From Chersky-840 sp035532735 (GTDB lineage: Bacteria; Actinomycetota; Acidimicrobiia; Acidimicrobiales; UBA8190): a stretch of 23,835 nucleotides of DNA. Numbering within the stretch: position 1 is the stretch's first letter; each line of letters begins with the position of its first letter. Shown here piece after piece: positions 13,483-23,835 of the stretch. The DNA is taken from positions 1 through 23,835 of the forward strand of contig DATKQM010000032.1 of the NCBI GenBank assembly GCA_035532735.1. Reading direction: 5' to 3'. Below the pieces are notes generated by a model. It searched no databases and was not told the origin of the DNA. It saw only the letters and a list, made by a program, of their open reading frames with translations. A program made the position numbers and the translations under genes.

Positions 13483-13923
13483 ATGCGCATCGCGGTCGGC
13501 TCCGACCACGCCGGCTACCTCCTGAAGGAGTTCCTCTCCGCCCACCTGGCCGAGTTGGGACACGACGTCGATGACCTCGGGACGCACTCCGACGTTGTCG
13601 TGGACTACCCGGAGTTCGGAGCCGCCGTGGGCCAAGCGGTCATTGAAGGGCGCGCCGACCTGGGTGTATGCGCCTGTGGCACCGGAATCGGCATCTCCAT
13701 TGCCGCCAACAAGGTCCAAGGGGTGCGCGCCGCGGTCGTCCACGACGTCACCACGGCTCGTCTGGCCCGAGCCCACAATCATGCGAATGTGGTGTGCATG
13801 GGTGGCCGGATCGTCGGGAACGAGGTCGCCAGAGAAGCCCTCGACACGTTCTTGTCGACCGAGCCCGTCGGGGGTCGTCATGATCATCGCGTCGAGGAGA
13901 TCGCCGTGCTCGATGCGCGCTGA
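13483..13923 (+). CDS. rpiB: Ribose-5-phosphate isomerase B
   Basis: Interconverts ribose 5-phosphate and ribulose 5-phosphate in the pentose phosphate pathway. The 146-residue LacA/RpiB-family protein starts MRIAVGSDHAGYLLK, with the substrate-binding DH at 8-9. The catalytic cysteine of the E. coli type is present as C65 in CACGTGIGISIAANK. HNHANV (98-103) and GGRIVG (107-112) are family motifs. ATG 13483 is favoured over a 40-residue upstream extension because TATGCT lies six bases before it. glyA follows after 37 bases, so the two genes, a sugar-phosphate and a one-carbon enzyme, may share transcripts. Confidence 0.96.
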   Translation: MRIAVGSDHAGYLLKEFLSAHLAELGHDVDDLGTHSDVVVDYPEFGAAVGQAVIEGRADLGVCACGTGIGISIAANKVQGVRAAVVHDVTTARLARAHNHANVVCMGGRIVGNEVAREALDTFLSTEPVGGRHDHRVEEIAVLDAR

Positions 13924-13960
13924 GTCGGCCCAGACCAGTGAGAGGACCGAGAGGACCCAG

Positions 13961-15310
13961 ATGAGCAATACACGTGACGGCGCCGGTCGGGCCTCGTCCC
14001 CCTTCGACCAATGGCTCGTTGACGACCCGGAGATCAGCGCGCTGCTCGGTGCCGAGATCGACCGCCAGTCTACGACCCTCCAGCTGATCGCGTCGGAGAA
14101 CTTCACGTCACCGGCGGTCCTGGCCGCGTCGGGATCGGTGCTGACCAACAAGTACTCAGAGGGGTATCCCGGCCGCCGGTACTACGGCGGCAACCAGATC
14201 ATCGACGAGGTCGAGAACCTGGCTCGAGACCGGGCCAAGGCCCTGTTCGGAGCTGAGCACGCCAATGTGCAACCCCACGCGGGGGCGATCGCCAACCTCG
14301 CCGTCTACCAGGCGTTGCTCGAGCCCGGAGACACCGTGCTCGCCATGAGCCTCGACCATGGGGGACATCTCACCCATGGTTCTCCGGCCAGTATCACGAG
14401 CAAGATCTGGCGCTTCGTCGCCTACGGGGTCACGCCTGCATCGGGAGACCCCGACGCGCCGGGGGAGACCATCGACTTCGACGAGGTGGCCGATGTCGCC
14501 AAGCGAGAGCGCCCCAAGCTGATTGTGGCGGGTGCCACCGCCTATCCCCGCCTCATCGACGCCCGGCCCTTCCGCGAGATCGCCGACGCGGTGGGAGCCC
14601 GACTCATGTTCGACATCGCCCATCCGGCCGGACTGGTGGCAGGTGGCGCGCATCCGAACCCGGTCGGTATCGCGGACGTCGTCACACTGACCACGCACAA
14701 GACGTTGCGCGGCCCGCGCGGTGGCGCCATTTTGTGCGATCAGGGTCTCGCCAAGGCGATCGACTCCGCCGTCTTCCCCGGGCTCCAGGGGGGACCGCTC
14801 GAGCACGTCATCGCCGCGAAGGCCGTCGCGTTCCGAGAGGCCTCGCTACCGTCGTTCCGGGATTACGCCGCGAGGGTGGTGACCAACGCCCGTGCCCTCG
14901 CCGGGGCCCTCGCCGCCGAAGGGTTCCGATTGGTGTCGGGTGGGACCGACAACCACCTCATCCTCATCGACCTGCGGCCCTTCGACGCCGAGCTCACGGG
15001 CAAAGAAGCCCAGGAGGTGCTCGACCGGGCCGGGATCACCCTCAATCGCAACACCATTCCCGATGATCCCCGTTCGCCTTTTGTGACCTCGGGCCTGCGA
15101 CTGGGCAGCGCCGCGCAGACGACGGCGGGAATGGGGCTCGACGAGATGGCTCGGGTGGCTGGGCTGATCGGCTGGGCCCTTCGCGATCGTAGCGACGAAG
15201 CGGCGTTGCGCGCCGTGCGGGGCGAGGTCCTCGAGCTGTGCGGCGGCTTCCCGCCCTATCCCGACCTCGTCAGAGGCGCCTCGTCGCACAGCCCAACCGG
15301 AGGCCGCTGA
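13961..15310 (+). CDS. glyA: Serine hydroxymethyltransferase
   Basis: A PLP enzyme interconverting serine and glycine with tetrahydrofolate, the main supply of one-carbon units. The product is 449 residues, slightly long for bacteria owing to a 15-20-residue N-terminal leader and a short C-terminal tail. LIASENFTS (42-50), the NKYSEGYPGRRYYGG segment (63-77), FDIAHPAGL (217-225) and the PLP lysine K247 in TTHKTLRGPRGG are all present. ATG 13961 has GAGGACC upstream. A longer open frame extends back through rpiB but is only overlap. wecA starts four bases after the stop, implying co-transcription. Confidence 0.96.
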   Translation: MSNTRDGAGRASSPFDQWLVDDPEISALLGAEIDRQSTTLQLIASENFTSPAVLAASGSVLTNKYSEGYPGRRYYGGNQIIDEVENLARDRAKALFGAEHANVQPHAGAIANLAVYQALLEPGDTVLAMSLDHGGHLTHGSPASITSKIWRFVAYGVTPASGDPDAPGETIDFDEVADVAKRERPKLIVAGATAYPRLIDARPFREIADAVGARLMFDIAHPAGLVAGGAHPNPVGIADVVTLTTHKTLRGPRGGAILCDQGLAKAIDSAVFPGLQGGPLEHVIAAKAVAFREASLPSFRDYAARVVTNARALAGALAAEGFRLVSGGTDNHLILIDLRPFDAELTGKEAQEVLDRAGITLNRNTIPDDPRSPFVTSGLRLGSAAQTTAGMGLDEMARVAGLIGWALRDRSDEAALRAVRGEVLELCGGFPPYPDLVRGASSHSPTGGR

Positions 15311-15314
15311 GGTC

Positions 15315-16664
15315 GTGCCCCCTCTCGGGGCATACGCGCTCGTCGCGGCGGTCGCCGCCGTGGGCAGCTTCGCGGCGATGTTCCCGATCCGCTATTTCGC
15401 CACGCGCGCCGGCTTCGTGGTCGAGCCGGACGAACGCCGGGTCCACGCCCGCGTGACCCCCTATGGGGGAGGCGCGGCGATGTTCCTGGCGTTCGCCGTC
15501 GCCATCCTGGTGGCGTCCCAATTGGGCCAGCTCCACGAGATCTTCGCCGGGTCCTCGGAGCCGCTCGGCCTGGTGCTCGGGGCCGCGGTGATCTTCGTGG
15601 TGGGGTTCATCGACGACGTGAGAGAGATGTCGGCGCCGGCCAAGATGGCGGGGCAGGTCCTGGCGGCCATGGTGCTCGTGTTCCTGGGCGTCACGATGTT
15701 CCAGTTCAAGATCCCCTTCGTGGGCTTCTTCGTGCTCTCCCCTGACGTGACCCCACTGCTGACCGCATTGTGGGTCATCGTCATCACCAACGCCGTGAAC
15801 CTCATCGACGGCCTCGACGGGCTCGCCACCGGGATCGTCGCCATCGCGTCGGGCGCCCTCGCGCTCTACGGCCTGCGCCTCGTCTTCTTGGGATATCTCC
15901 CGGCCGACAACCTCGGCCCGTTGATCGCCGTGGTGGCGTTCGGGGTGTGCATCGGCTTCCTACCTCACAACCTCCACCCCGCCCGGGCGTTCATGGGCGA
16001 CGCCGGGGCGTTGTTCCTGGGCCTCTTGCTGGCAGCCTCGACCATGCTCATCGGCGGTCGGACCGCCGATGTCAGCGGCCAGACCTACTTCTTCTTCGCG
16101 CCCCTGTTCATCCCGGTCTTCATCCTGGGCGTTCCCATCGCCGACATGGCGTTCGCGTTCATCCGACGCACGGCCAAGGGCACCGGGTTCCACACGCCGG
16201 ACAAGGATCATGTCCACCACCGGCTACTGCGCCTGGGCCACGGTCCGCGGCGCACCGTCGCCATCTTGTGGGCCTGGACGGCGGTGCTCTCCGCGTTCCT
16301 CCTCTACCCGTTGTTCGACAAGCAGGGCAACGCCGTGATCCCGTTCGGGGTCATCGTGCTCGGACTGGCGCTCTACACGCTGTTTCACCCCGGGTTGCGC
16401 AAGGACACTCTCAACGGCAACGGCGTGCCTAGAGAGACCGACGCACGTGAGGGGTCCGATCACTCCGATCGCGATCCCGGCCACGATCTCGGTCACGTTG
16501 CCGGCCGCACCAAGGCGACGCCACCAGCACCGGTGATCGGGCCCCGAGAGGTGGGGAACAACGGGGGACACGGGGGCAACGGGATCGGTACGGGTGGCGC
16601 CGAATCTCCTCGTACCACGACCCCGGTGACCCACGGCGCGTCCCGGGTGAAGTACCGCCGGTAG
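15315..16664 (+). CDS. wecA: Undecaprenyl-phosphate GlcNAc-1-phosphate transferase-like (WecA/TagO/Rfe)
   Basis: An integral membrane polyprenyl-phosphate sugar-1-phosphate transferase, probably starting cell-wall glycan linkage (arabinogalactan-type in mycobacteria; polymer unknown here). About ten or eleven hydrophobic segments span residues 1-360. Family motifs are the Asp pair D100-D101 in GFIDDVREM, NLIDGLDGL (162-170), MGDAG (227-231) and HVHHR (299-303), which distinguishes WecA-like proteins from MraY. The GTG start 15315 lies four bases after glyA. Residues 365-449 form a hydrophilic, His/Asp/Gly-rich tail not needed by the fold. The gene sits where rfe lies in M. tuberculosis, just upstream of the ATP synthase genes. 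Confidence 0.92.
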   Translation: MPPLGAYALVAAVAAVGSFAAMFPIRYFATRAGFVVEPDERRVHARVTPYGGGAAMFLAFAVAILVASQLGQLHEIFAGSSEPLGLVLGAAVIFVVGFIDDVREMSAPAKMAGQVLAAMVLVFLGVTMFQFKIPFVGFFVLSPDVTPLLTALWVIVITNAVNLIDGLDGLATGIVAIASGALALYGLRLVFLGYLPADNLGPLIAVVAFGVCIGFLPHNLHPARAFMGDAGALFLGLLLAASTMLIGGRTADVSGQTYFFFAPLFIPVFILGVPIADMAFAFIRRTAKGTGFHTPDKDHVHHRLLRLGHGPRRTVAILWAWTAVLSAFLLYPLFDKQGNAVIPFGVIVLGLALYTLFHPGLRKDTLNGNGVPRETDAREGSDHSDRDPGHDLGHVAGRTKATPPAPVIGPREVGNNGGHGGNGIGTGGAESPRTTTPVTHGASRVKYRR

Positions 16665-16682
16665 TCCCGGGATCTGTTGTAG
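16641..16682 (+). terminator. Inverted repeat across the wecA stop, possible terminator
   Basis: TCCCGGG (16641-16647) pairs with CCCGGGA (16666-16672) across 18 bases that include the end of wecA. TCTGTTGTAG follows, which is only moderately T-rich. The heptamer TCCCGGG also occurs as a direct repeat at 16665-16671. Confidence 0.35.
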
Positions 16683-16899
16683 AGCGCAAATAGTCGCTGG
16701 TTCAGACCCGTTTTGCCGCGCTGAGGGGCAGATGCGAAGATTGTGGTGTGCGTTTTCCGCTCCCTGCCGGTGCCCGTGATCGGACATCGGCCATGGTTGC
16801 AGCCGGCCCCACCGCCGGGCACGCCGAGTGAACTCGGGAGAGTCCCGGCGATGCACGACGACATCTTCGCCCTGACCGGCGCGCGCCGAGTCGAGTGCT
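16673..16899 (+). other. Leader region of the ATP synthase operon
   Basis: No gene is supported in this interval of about 230 bp. It contains a 7-bp inverted repeat, GTGCCCG (16770-16776) with CGGGCAC (16816-16822), and a small hairpin CGGGA-GAG-TCCCG (16835-16847). The operon promoter should lie here. TTGCCG near 16714 with an AAGATT-like sequence 17-18 bases downstream is a weak candidate, and I could not find a convincing -10 box. Confidence 0.4.
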
Positions 16900-17103
16900 G
16901 TGGACGAGAAGCCTTCCCCCAGCATCTTCACTCTGGCGGGCATGGGGGTGTCCATCGCGCTGTGCGTAGCCGGGGGAGTGGTCCTCGGGCTCTACCTCGA
17001 CGGAATCACGCATCGGTCCCCGCTCTTCACGTTCTTGGGCCTCGCGTTCGGTGTCGTGTTGGCGGTGTTCACCGCGTACCTCGAGATCAAGAAGTTCCTC
17101 TAG
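16900..17103 (+). CDS. AtpZ/AtpI-family small membrane protein
   Basis: A 67-residue protein with two hydrophobic helices (about 12-32 and 42-62) and a conserved-looking GVVLGLYLDG between them. This resembles AtpZ/AtpI-type proteins encoded at the head of ATP synthase operons, which are thought to assist c-ring assembly or ion supply. The start is GTG 16900; an internal ATG at 16942 would remove most of the first helix. The ribosome binding site is weak. It is followed after 42 bases by a second AtpI-like gene. Identification rests on position and topology more than on sequence motifs. Confidence 0.7.
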   Translation: MDEKPSPSIFTLAGMGVSIALCVAGGVVLGLYLDGITHRSPLFTFLGLAFGVVLAVFTAYLEIKKFL

Positions 17104-17145
17104 CTCGCGTCACCGTCGCCGTCCGCGCCGCAGGGGTCGGGCCCG

Positions 17146-17556
17146 ATGCTTGAGGACTTCGGGGACCTGGACGCGCTGCGCCTGGGCCGCGCCCTGCGTC
17201 GCACGCGGATCGTCGCCTTTGCGATGGGTGTGGTCGGCCTCGTCGTAGCGCCGTTGGTCGGCTACCCGACAGCCGGTCTCGGCATCGTCGTCGGGCTCAT
17301 CCTGGGAGCGGTCAACACCCACTGGGTCGACACGTCGGTGGCCCGCCTCAAGCACCTCTCGGACGGGAAGGCGTCGCGCAAGCCACTGGCGGCGCGCACC
17401 CTAGGGCGGCTCGGCTTCACGACGGTCATCGTCCTGGCGTTGCTGTTCCTCGTCACCCCGATGGGATTCGGTGCGCTCCTCGGCCTCGTGCTGTACCAAG
17501 CGGCCTTCCTCTCGAGCATGATCACGGCCGTCTTCCGGGGGGTATCACACCGGTGA
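17146..17556 (+). CDS. ATP synthase I-like membrane protein
   Basis: A 136-residue protein with four predicted membrane helices (about 22-40, 43-60, 88-104 and 106-126) and a basic loop after the second helix. Size, topology and position directly before atpB match the AtpI-like protein encoded before atpB in M. tuberculosis (Rv1303-like). AtpI proteins are associated with assembly of the c-ring. ATG 17146 follows the G-rich CAGGGGTCGGG. Its TGA stop overlaps the GTG start of atpB (GTGA), implying translational coupling. No catalytic motif is expected or seen. Confidence 0.75.
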   Translation: MLEDFGDLDALRLGRALRRTRIVAFAMGVVGLVVAPLVGYPTAGLGIVVGLILGAVNTHWVDTSVARLKHLSDGKASRKPLAARTLGRLGFTTVIVLALLFLVTPMGFGALLGLVLYQAAFLSSMITAVFRGVSHR

Positions 17557-18293
17557 TCGGTGCCGTCCACCTGCTCGCCAGCGGGAACATCGACATCTCG
17601 AACCATGTGACCCGCAAGGTGTTCGGGCTGTCGATCGAGCTCGACGTCGTGTGGGCCACCCTGATCGCAGCCATCATCGTGATCACCCTGGGCCTCCTGG
17701 CCGCCCGACGGGCGACGTCGGGTGTACCCGGGAAGCTGCAACTGTTCTTCGAGACCACCGTCGACCAGGTCAACCAGCTGGTCGAGTCAACGGTGGGCCC
17801 CGCCGGGGTAAAGATCGTGCCGCTCGCGCTCGCCTTGTTCCTGTTCATCCTGACCGCGAACTGGCTCGAGGTCATCCCGAGCTCGCCGCACGGCGCTACC
17901 GAGTACCTGCCGTCGCCCACGGCCAACGTCAATCTCACCTACGCGATGGCGTTGGTCGTCATCGTGATCGTGCACGCCGCATCGATACGGGCCCGGGGCC
18001 TGCGCGGCTACGTGAAGCACTACTTCCAGCCCTTCCCGTTCTTCTTTCCGATCAACGTGATCGAAGAGATCACCAAGCCCATCACTCTGGCGCTCCGGCT
18101 TTTCGGGAACCTGTTCGCCGGCACACTGATGCTCCTGCTCATCGCGGCGCTGCTGCCTGTGTTCATCGTGCCCGTGGCCGACGTCGCCTGGAAGCTGTTC
18201 GACATGTTCATCGGATTCATCCAGGCCTTCATCTTCGCCCTGCTGACGATCGTCTATTACGGCATGGCGACGACCGTGGACGCCGAGCACTAG
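17553..18293 (+). CDS. atpB: ATP synthase Fo subunit a
   Basis: The membrane subunit that forms the proton half-channels next to the c-ring. The product is 246 residues with five or six hydrophobic helices. The essential arginine is R182 in LALRLFGNLFAG. The preceding PINVIEEITKPITLA and the C-terminal QAFIFALLTIVYYG are family-typical. Start GTG 17553 overlaps the preceding stop. It is the first structural Fo gene of the operon, followed by atpE after 48 bases. Confidence 0.97.
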   Translation: MIGAVHLLASGNIDISNHVTRKVFGLSIELDVVWATLIAAIIVITLGLLAARRATSGVPGKLQLFFETTVDQVNQLVESTVGPAGVKIVPLALALFLFILTANWLEVIPSSPHGATEYLPSPTANVNLTYAMALVVIVIVHAASIRARGLRGYVKHYFQPFPFFFPINVIEEITKPITLALRLFGNLFAGTLMLLLIAALLPVFIVPVADVAWKLFDMFIGFIQAFIFALLTIVYYGMATTVDAEH

Positions 18294-18341
18294 CGCCGAC
18301 TTCCACGTGCCGAAACAACCCCTGCAATCCAAGGAGGAACA

Positions 18342-18611
18342 ATGGCCGCATCGGGCCCAGTAACGAGTCAAGCAGTCCAGTTGGCGGGTGCCATGGTTGG
18401 TGGTGGCCTCGCACTGGCCGGCGGCGCCGTAGGCGCCGCCATCGGTGACGGTCTCGCCGGTAGCCAGACCATCGCCGCGGTGGCACGTCAACCCGAGGTC
18501 GAGGCCAAGGCGCGCCTCTACCTGTTCATCACCGTGGGTCTGGTCGAGGCCATGTACTTCATCAACCTGGCCTTCATGGCGTTCTTCGTCTTCGTCCTCT
18601 ACAAGAAGTAG
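18342..18611 (+). CDS. atpE: ATP synthase Fo subunit c
   Basis: The proteolipid of the rotor ring: 89 residues forming a helical hairpin. Helix 1 carries the glycine-rich GGGLALAGGAVGAAIGDG (20-37), the loop has ARQPE (48-52), and helix 2 carries the ion-binding carboxylate E69 in VGLVEAMYF. The surroundings of E69 lack the residues of sodium-type rings, so proton coupling is likely. A strong AAGGAGGA ribosome binding site (18331-18338) precedes ATG 18342, consistent with the need for many c copies per complex. Confidence 0.97.
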   Translation: MAASGPVTSQAVQLAGAMVGGGLALAGGAVGAAIGDGLAGSQTIAAVARQPEVEAKARLYLFITVGLVEAMYFINLAFMAFFVFVLYKK

Positions 18612-18613
18612 GT

Positions 18614-19156
18614 ATGTACGTGCTTGCCTCGAGCAGCAGCAACTTCCTCGTCCCCGACGGGACGTTCATCGCCGAGTTCATCGCGTTCCTGATCATCGTC
18701 GGGGTCATCGCCAAATGGATCCTGCCGCCGTTGAACAAAGCGATGCAGGCCCGTCAGGAGGAGATCCGGACGTCGCTCGAGGCCGCCGAGACGGCGCGCG
18801 CCGAGGCTGCAGAAGCGAGTACGCAGCGCCAGGAGACGCTCGACGAAGCCCGTCGACAAGCACGGGAGATCGTCGCCGCCGCGAACAAGGCAGCCGAGCG
18901 GATCAACGCGCAAGCCGAAGAGCGGGGCCGGCTCGAGTACGACCGTCTGGTGGCCAGAGCAGAGGCCGAGATCGTGTCGGCGCGTCAGCGGGCGGTGGAC
19001 GAGGTGAGCTCGAAGGTCGGAGCGCTCGTGATCTCGGTGGCCCGCCAGGTCATCGGTCGGGAGATCGACGAGGCCAGCCACCGCGCATTGATCGACGAGG
19101 CGGTCGCCGCGCTGCGGGGTTCAGTGGGCACGTCTTCGAGCGGTTCCCAAGTCTGA
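18614..19156 (+). CDS. atpF: ATP synthase Fo subunit b
   Basis: The peripheral stalk subunit linking Fo to F1. The 180-residue protein has one N-terminal membrane helix (about 16-38, FIAEFIAFLIIVGVIAKWIL) and then a long, highly charged Ala/Glu/Arg helix (about 40-160) that would form the stalk coiled coil. ATG 18614 is two bases after the atpE stop. Unlike in Mycobacterium, it is not fused to the delta subunit. Confidence 0.96.
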   Translation: MYVLASSSSNFLVPDGTFIAEFIAFLIIVGVIAKWILPPLNKAMQARQEEIRTSLEAAETARAEAAEASTQRQETLDEARRQAREIVAAANKAAERINAQAEERGRLEYDRLVARAEAEIVSARQRAVDEVSSKVGALVISVARQVIGREIDEASHRALIDEAVAALRGSVGTSSSGSQV

Positions 19157-19213
19157 TCGAGCGGTCTGCGGCATTGACCGGACCGGGCTGAACGAGGAAG
19201 GAGGAAGTCGAGC

Positions 19214-20133
19214 GTGCACCAGTCGCTGCGGGGTTACACCACGGCACTCCTAGCCGACGTGGCCAGAGACGCGGTCGGGGAGCAGATCGCCGACGACATC
19301 AATGCCGTCGCGCACCTCGTGTCGCGGACAAACGACCTCGCCTTGGTCCTCACCGACTTCACCGTGTCGACAGCCGCCCGCAAGGCCGTGCTCGAGGACC
19401 TGCTCACCTCGCGGGTCCACCCGCTGGCGCTCAAGATCGTGCTGCGGATCGTCGAGACCGGGCGGGTGGAGGAGTTCCCCACTGCCCTCCACGAGCTCTA
19501 CGAGTTGGCTCGCCACATGCACGACCTGGATCCTGAAGAATTCCGCGCCGAGGAGCCGATCGTCAGCCGGACGGCATGGCGCGACTACGTGGCGGGGTAC
19601 TCCGAAGCCGTGTTCGAAGAGGTCACCGAGACCACCGAGCTCCATGAGATCGAAGACGAGCTGTTCCGTTTCGCCCGTGTGGTGGAGTCGAGCCCGTCAC
19701 TGCGCAGCGTCTTGTCCGACACGACGCTGCCCCTCGCCAACCGGGAGCAGATCCTCAACGACCTCCTCGACGGCAAGGTCCGGCCGGCGACATTACGGCT
19801 CGTCCGCACCACCATCGCCGGCAGGGTGCGTGACCTGGCGTCCTCTCTGGACTGGCTCGTCGAACAAGCGGCGCGGGCCAGAGGCTGGCGTGTCGCCCGG
19901 GTCTACACGGGGCTCCCGATCGACGCCGAGGAGCAGGGGGTCCTGGCCGAGGCCCTCGAGCGCATCGCGCGACACCCGGTGGAGCTGCAGGTCATGGCCG
20001 CACCCGACATTCTCGGCGGCGCGGTGATCCACATCGGCGACCTACTCGTCGATGCCAGCGCCCAGCGCCGACTTGATCAAGTGGAAGAGCACCTCCTCAG
20101 CCTTGAGGGGGCAACCCGAGGAGCACAGACCTG

Positions 20134-20134
<1 letters not shown>
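19214..20134 (+). CDS. atpH: ATP synthase F1 subunit delta with duplicated N-terminal domain
   Basis: Connects the top of F1 to the b stalk. At 306 residues it is far longer than the usual 175-180. Residues 7-100 and 128-221 look like two copies of the OSCP/delta N-terminal helical domain: LALVLTDFTVSTAARKAVLEDLL matches LRSVLSDTTLPLANREQILNDLL, followed by similar downstream helices. The single C-terminal domain (224-295) contains the conserved PDILGGAVIHIGDLLVDAS. Extended delta proteins of about 270 residues are known in Streptomyces, so this is an actinobacterial trait with a longer linker here. GTG 19214 has AAGGAGGAAG upstream. The stop overlaps the atpA start. Confidence 0.94.
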
Positions 20135-21657
<1,523 letters not shown>

Positions 21658-21660
21658 TCC

Positions 21661-22575
21661 ATGGCCGGCGGCCAAGAGAAGGTTCTGCGACGGCGTATCA
21701 AGACGGTCCAGGCGACCAAGAAGATCACGCGGGCCTTCGAGTTGATCGCGGCGTCGCAGATCGTCCGGGCCCAGAATCGTCTCACCGGGTTCCGTCCGTA
21801 TCTGAGGGGGATCGCTGAGATACTCGCCGAGGCTGCGGCCGATGCCGGGCATACCGCCGGAAGGGTGCTCGGCGTCCCAGAGTCGCCCCAGCGCGTCCTG
21901 ATCCTCGCCGCCGTCGCTGATCGCGGGCTATGTGGCGCCTACAACGCCAACGTCCTGCGTCTCGCCGAGCGCACGGCCCGGAGCTTCCAAGCAGACGGCG
22001 CCAACTACCAACTGATGAGCGTGGGCCGAAAGGCCCAGTCCTACTTCCGGTTCCGTGGGCTCACGCTCGAACAGTCCTTCTCCGGGTTCTCCGACCGCCC
22101 TTCCTTCGAAGACGCCCGGCGTGTAGCCGAGGTCATCACGCCGCTGTTCCTCGCCGAAGACGTCGACCAGGTGCTCATCGTGTCGACGCGCTTTCTGTCC
22201 GCCGGCACCCAGGTGGTCGAGACCCGACAACTGCTCCCCTTGCCCGAGCCCACGGGCGAGGACAACGGCGACGCAACGCCCGCGCCCCGCGACGGCTACA
22301 CCGAATTCGAGCCGGAGTCTCCCGAGCTCCTCGTCGAGCTCGTGCCCCGGTACGTCGAGGCGGCGTTGTTCGGCGCTCTGCTCGAAGCCGCTGCCAGTGA
22401 GCACACCGCTCGGCAACGGGCCATGGCCGCTGCGACAGAGAACGCTGATGAGTTGGCCAAGACCCTTACCCGGGACATGAACCGCGCCCGTCAGGACGCC
22501 ATCACGACCGAGATCATGGAAATCGTCGGTGGGGCCGAGGCCCTACGCCAATCCGCCGACGCCAAGAGCGAATAG
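21661..22575 (+). CDS. atpG: ATP synthase F1 subunit gamma
   Basis: The central rotor shaft. The 304-residue protein has the conserved N-terminal helix (LRRRIKTVQATKKITRAFELIAASQI), a globular Rossmann-like middle (about 75-240, including DRGLCGAYNANV), and the conserved C-terminal helix ending MNRARQDAITTEIMEIVGGAEAL. The two end helices form the coiled coil inside F1. ATG 21661 lies three bases after the atpA stop. A short hydrophilic segment near 200-215 (EPTGEDNGDATPAPRDG) is a variable insert. Confidence 0.97.
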   Translation: MAGGQEKVLRRRIKTVQATKKITRAFELIAASQIVRAQNRLTGFRPYLRGIAEILAEAAADAGHTAGRVLGVPESPQRVLILAAVADRGLCGAYNANVLRLAERTARSFQADGANYQLMSVGRKAQSYFRFRGLTLEQSFSGFSDRPSFEDARRVAEVITPLFLAEDVDQVLIVSTRFLSAGTQVVETRQLLPLPEPTGEDNGDATPAPRDGYTEFEPESPELLVELVPRYVEAALFGALLEAAASEHTARQRAMAAATENADELAKTLTRDMNRARQDAITTEIMEIVGGAEALRQSADAKSE

Positions 22576-22596
22576 CGAACAGGAAGCAAGGACACC

Positions 22597-23835
<1,239 letters not shown>

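Overview
The window is a GC-rich (roughly two thirds G+C), gene-dense chromosomal segment of an actinobacterium. The order argS-lysA-hom-thrC-rho-rpmE-prfA-prmC-tsaC followed by wecA, atpI-like genes and atpB-E-F-H-A-G-D is the core arrangement familiar from Mycobacterium and Streptomyces. Several protein signatures are also actinobacterial: a zinc-type L31, a Rho with a long low-complexity insert, a delta subunit with a duplicated N-terminal region, and PADDYTDPAP in the ATP synthase beta subunit. Separate atpF and atpH genes argue against Mycobacterium, where b and delta are fused. Deep actinobacteria such as Acidimicrobiia are a plausible but unproven guess.

Layout. (1) Positions 1-533: the 3' end of an unrecognised gene, a hairpin, a minus-strand tRNA-Arg(CCG), and a perfect 11-bp inverted repeat directly in front of the tRNA. 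(2) 534-6068: argS, lysA, hom and thrC, covering arginyl-tRNA charging, the last lysine step, and homoserine and threonine synthesis. thrB, which lies next to thrC in Mycobacterium tuberculosis, is absent. (3) 6069-6418: a 350-bp gene-free leader before rho, with a perfect inverted repeat, a good sigma70-type promoter, and a second promoter-like box in front of a possible 16-codon leader ORF. (4) 6419-11226: rho, rpmE, prfA, prmC and tsaC, serving transcription termination and translation. (5) 11224-13923: an 18-bp palindrome-bearing tandem repeat, an NTF2/limonene-epoxide-hydrolase-like protein, a minus-strand thiolase-like protein without the usual catalytic residues, and rpiB. (6) 13961-16664: glyA and wecA. 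(7) 16900-23835: the F1Fo ATP synthase operon, cut inside atpD; atpC would lie beyond the window.

A recurring regulatory theme is a TAnnnT box ending exactly six bases before the ATG of lysA, hom, prfA and rpiB, with near-variants at the thiolase-like gene and prmC. This is the geometry expected for leaderless mRNAs. I used it to choose several start codons.

I see no phage, insertion sequence, CRISPR, defence or biosynthetic cluster. This is mostly an ordinary core region. The points worth a second look are small ones: the tandem palindromes after tsaC, the rho leader, the hairpin in front of the tRNA, and the degenerate thiolase with its divergent promoter.
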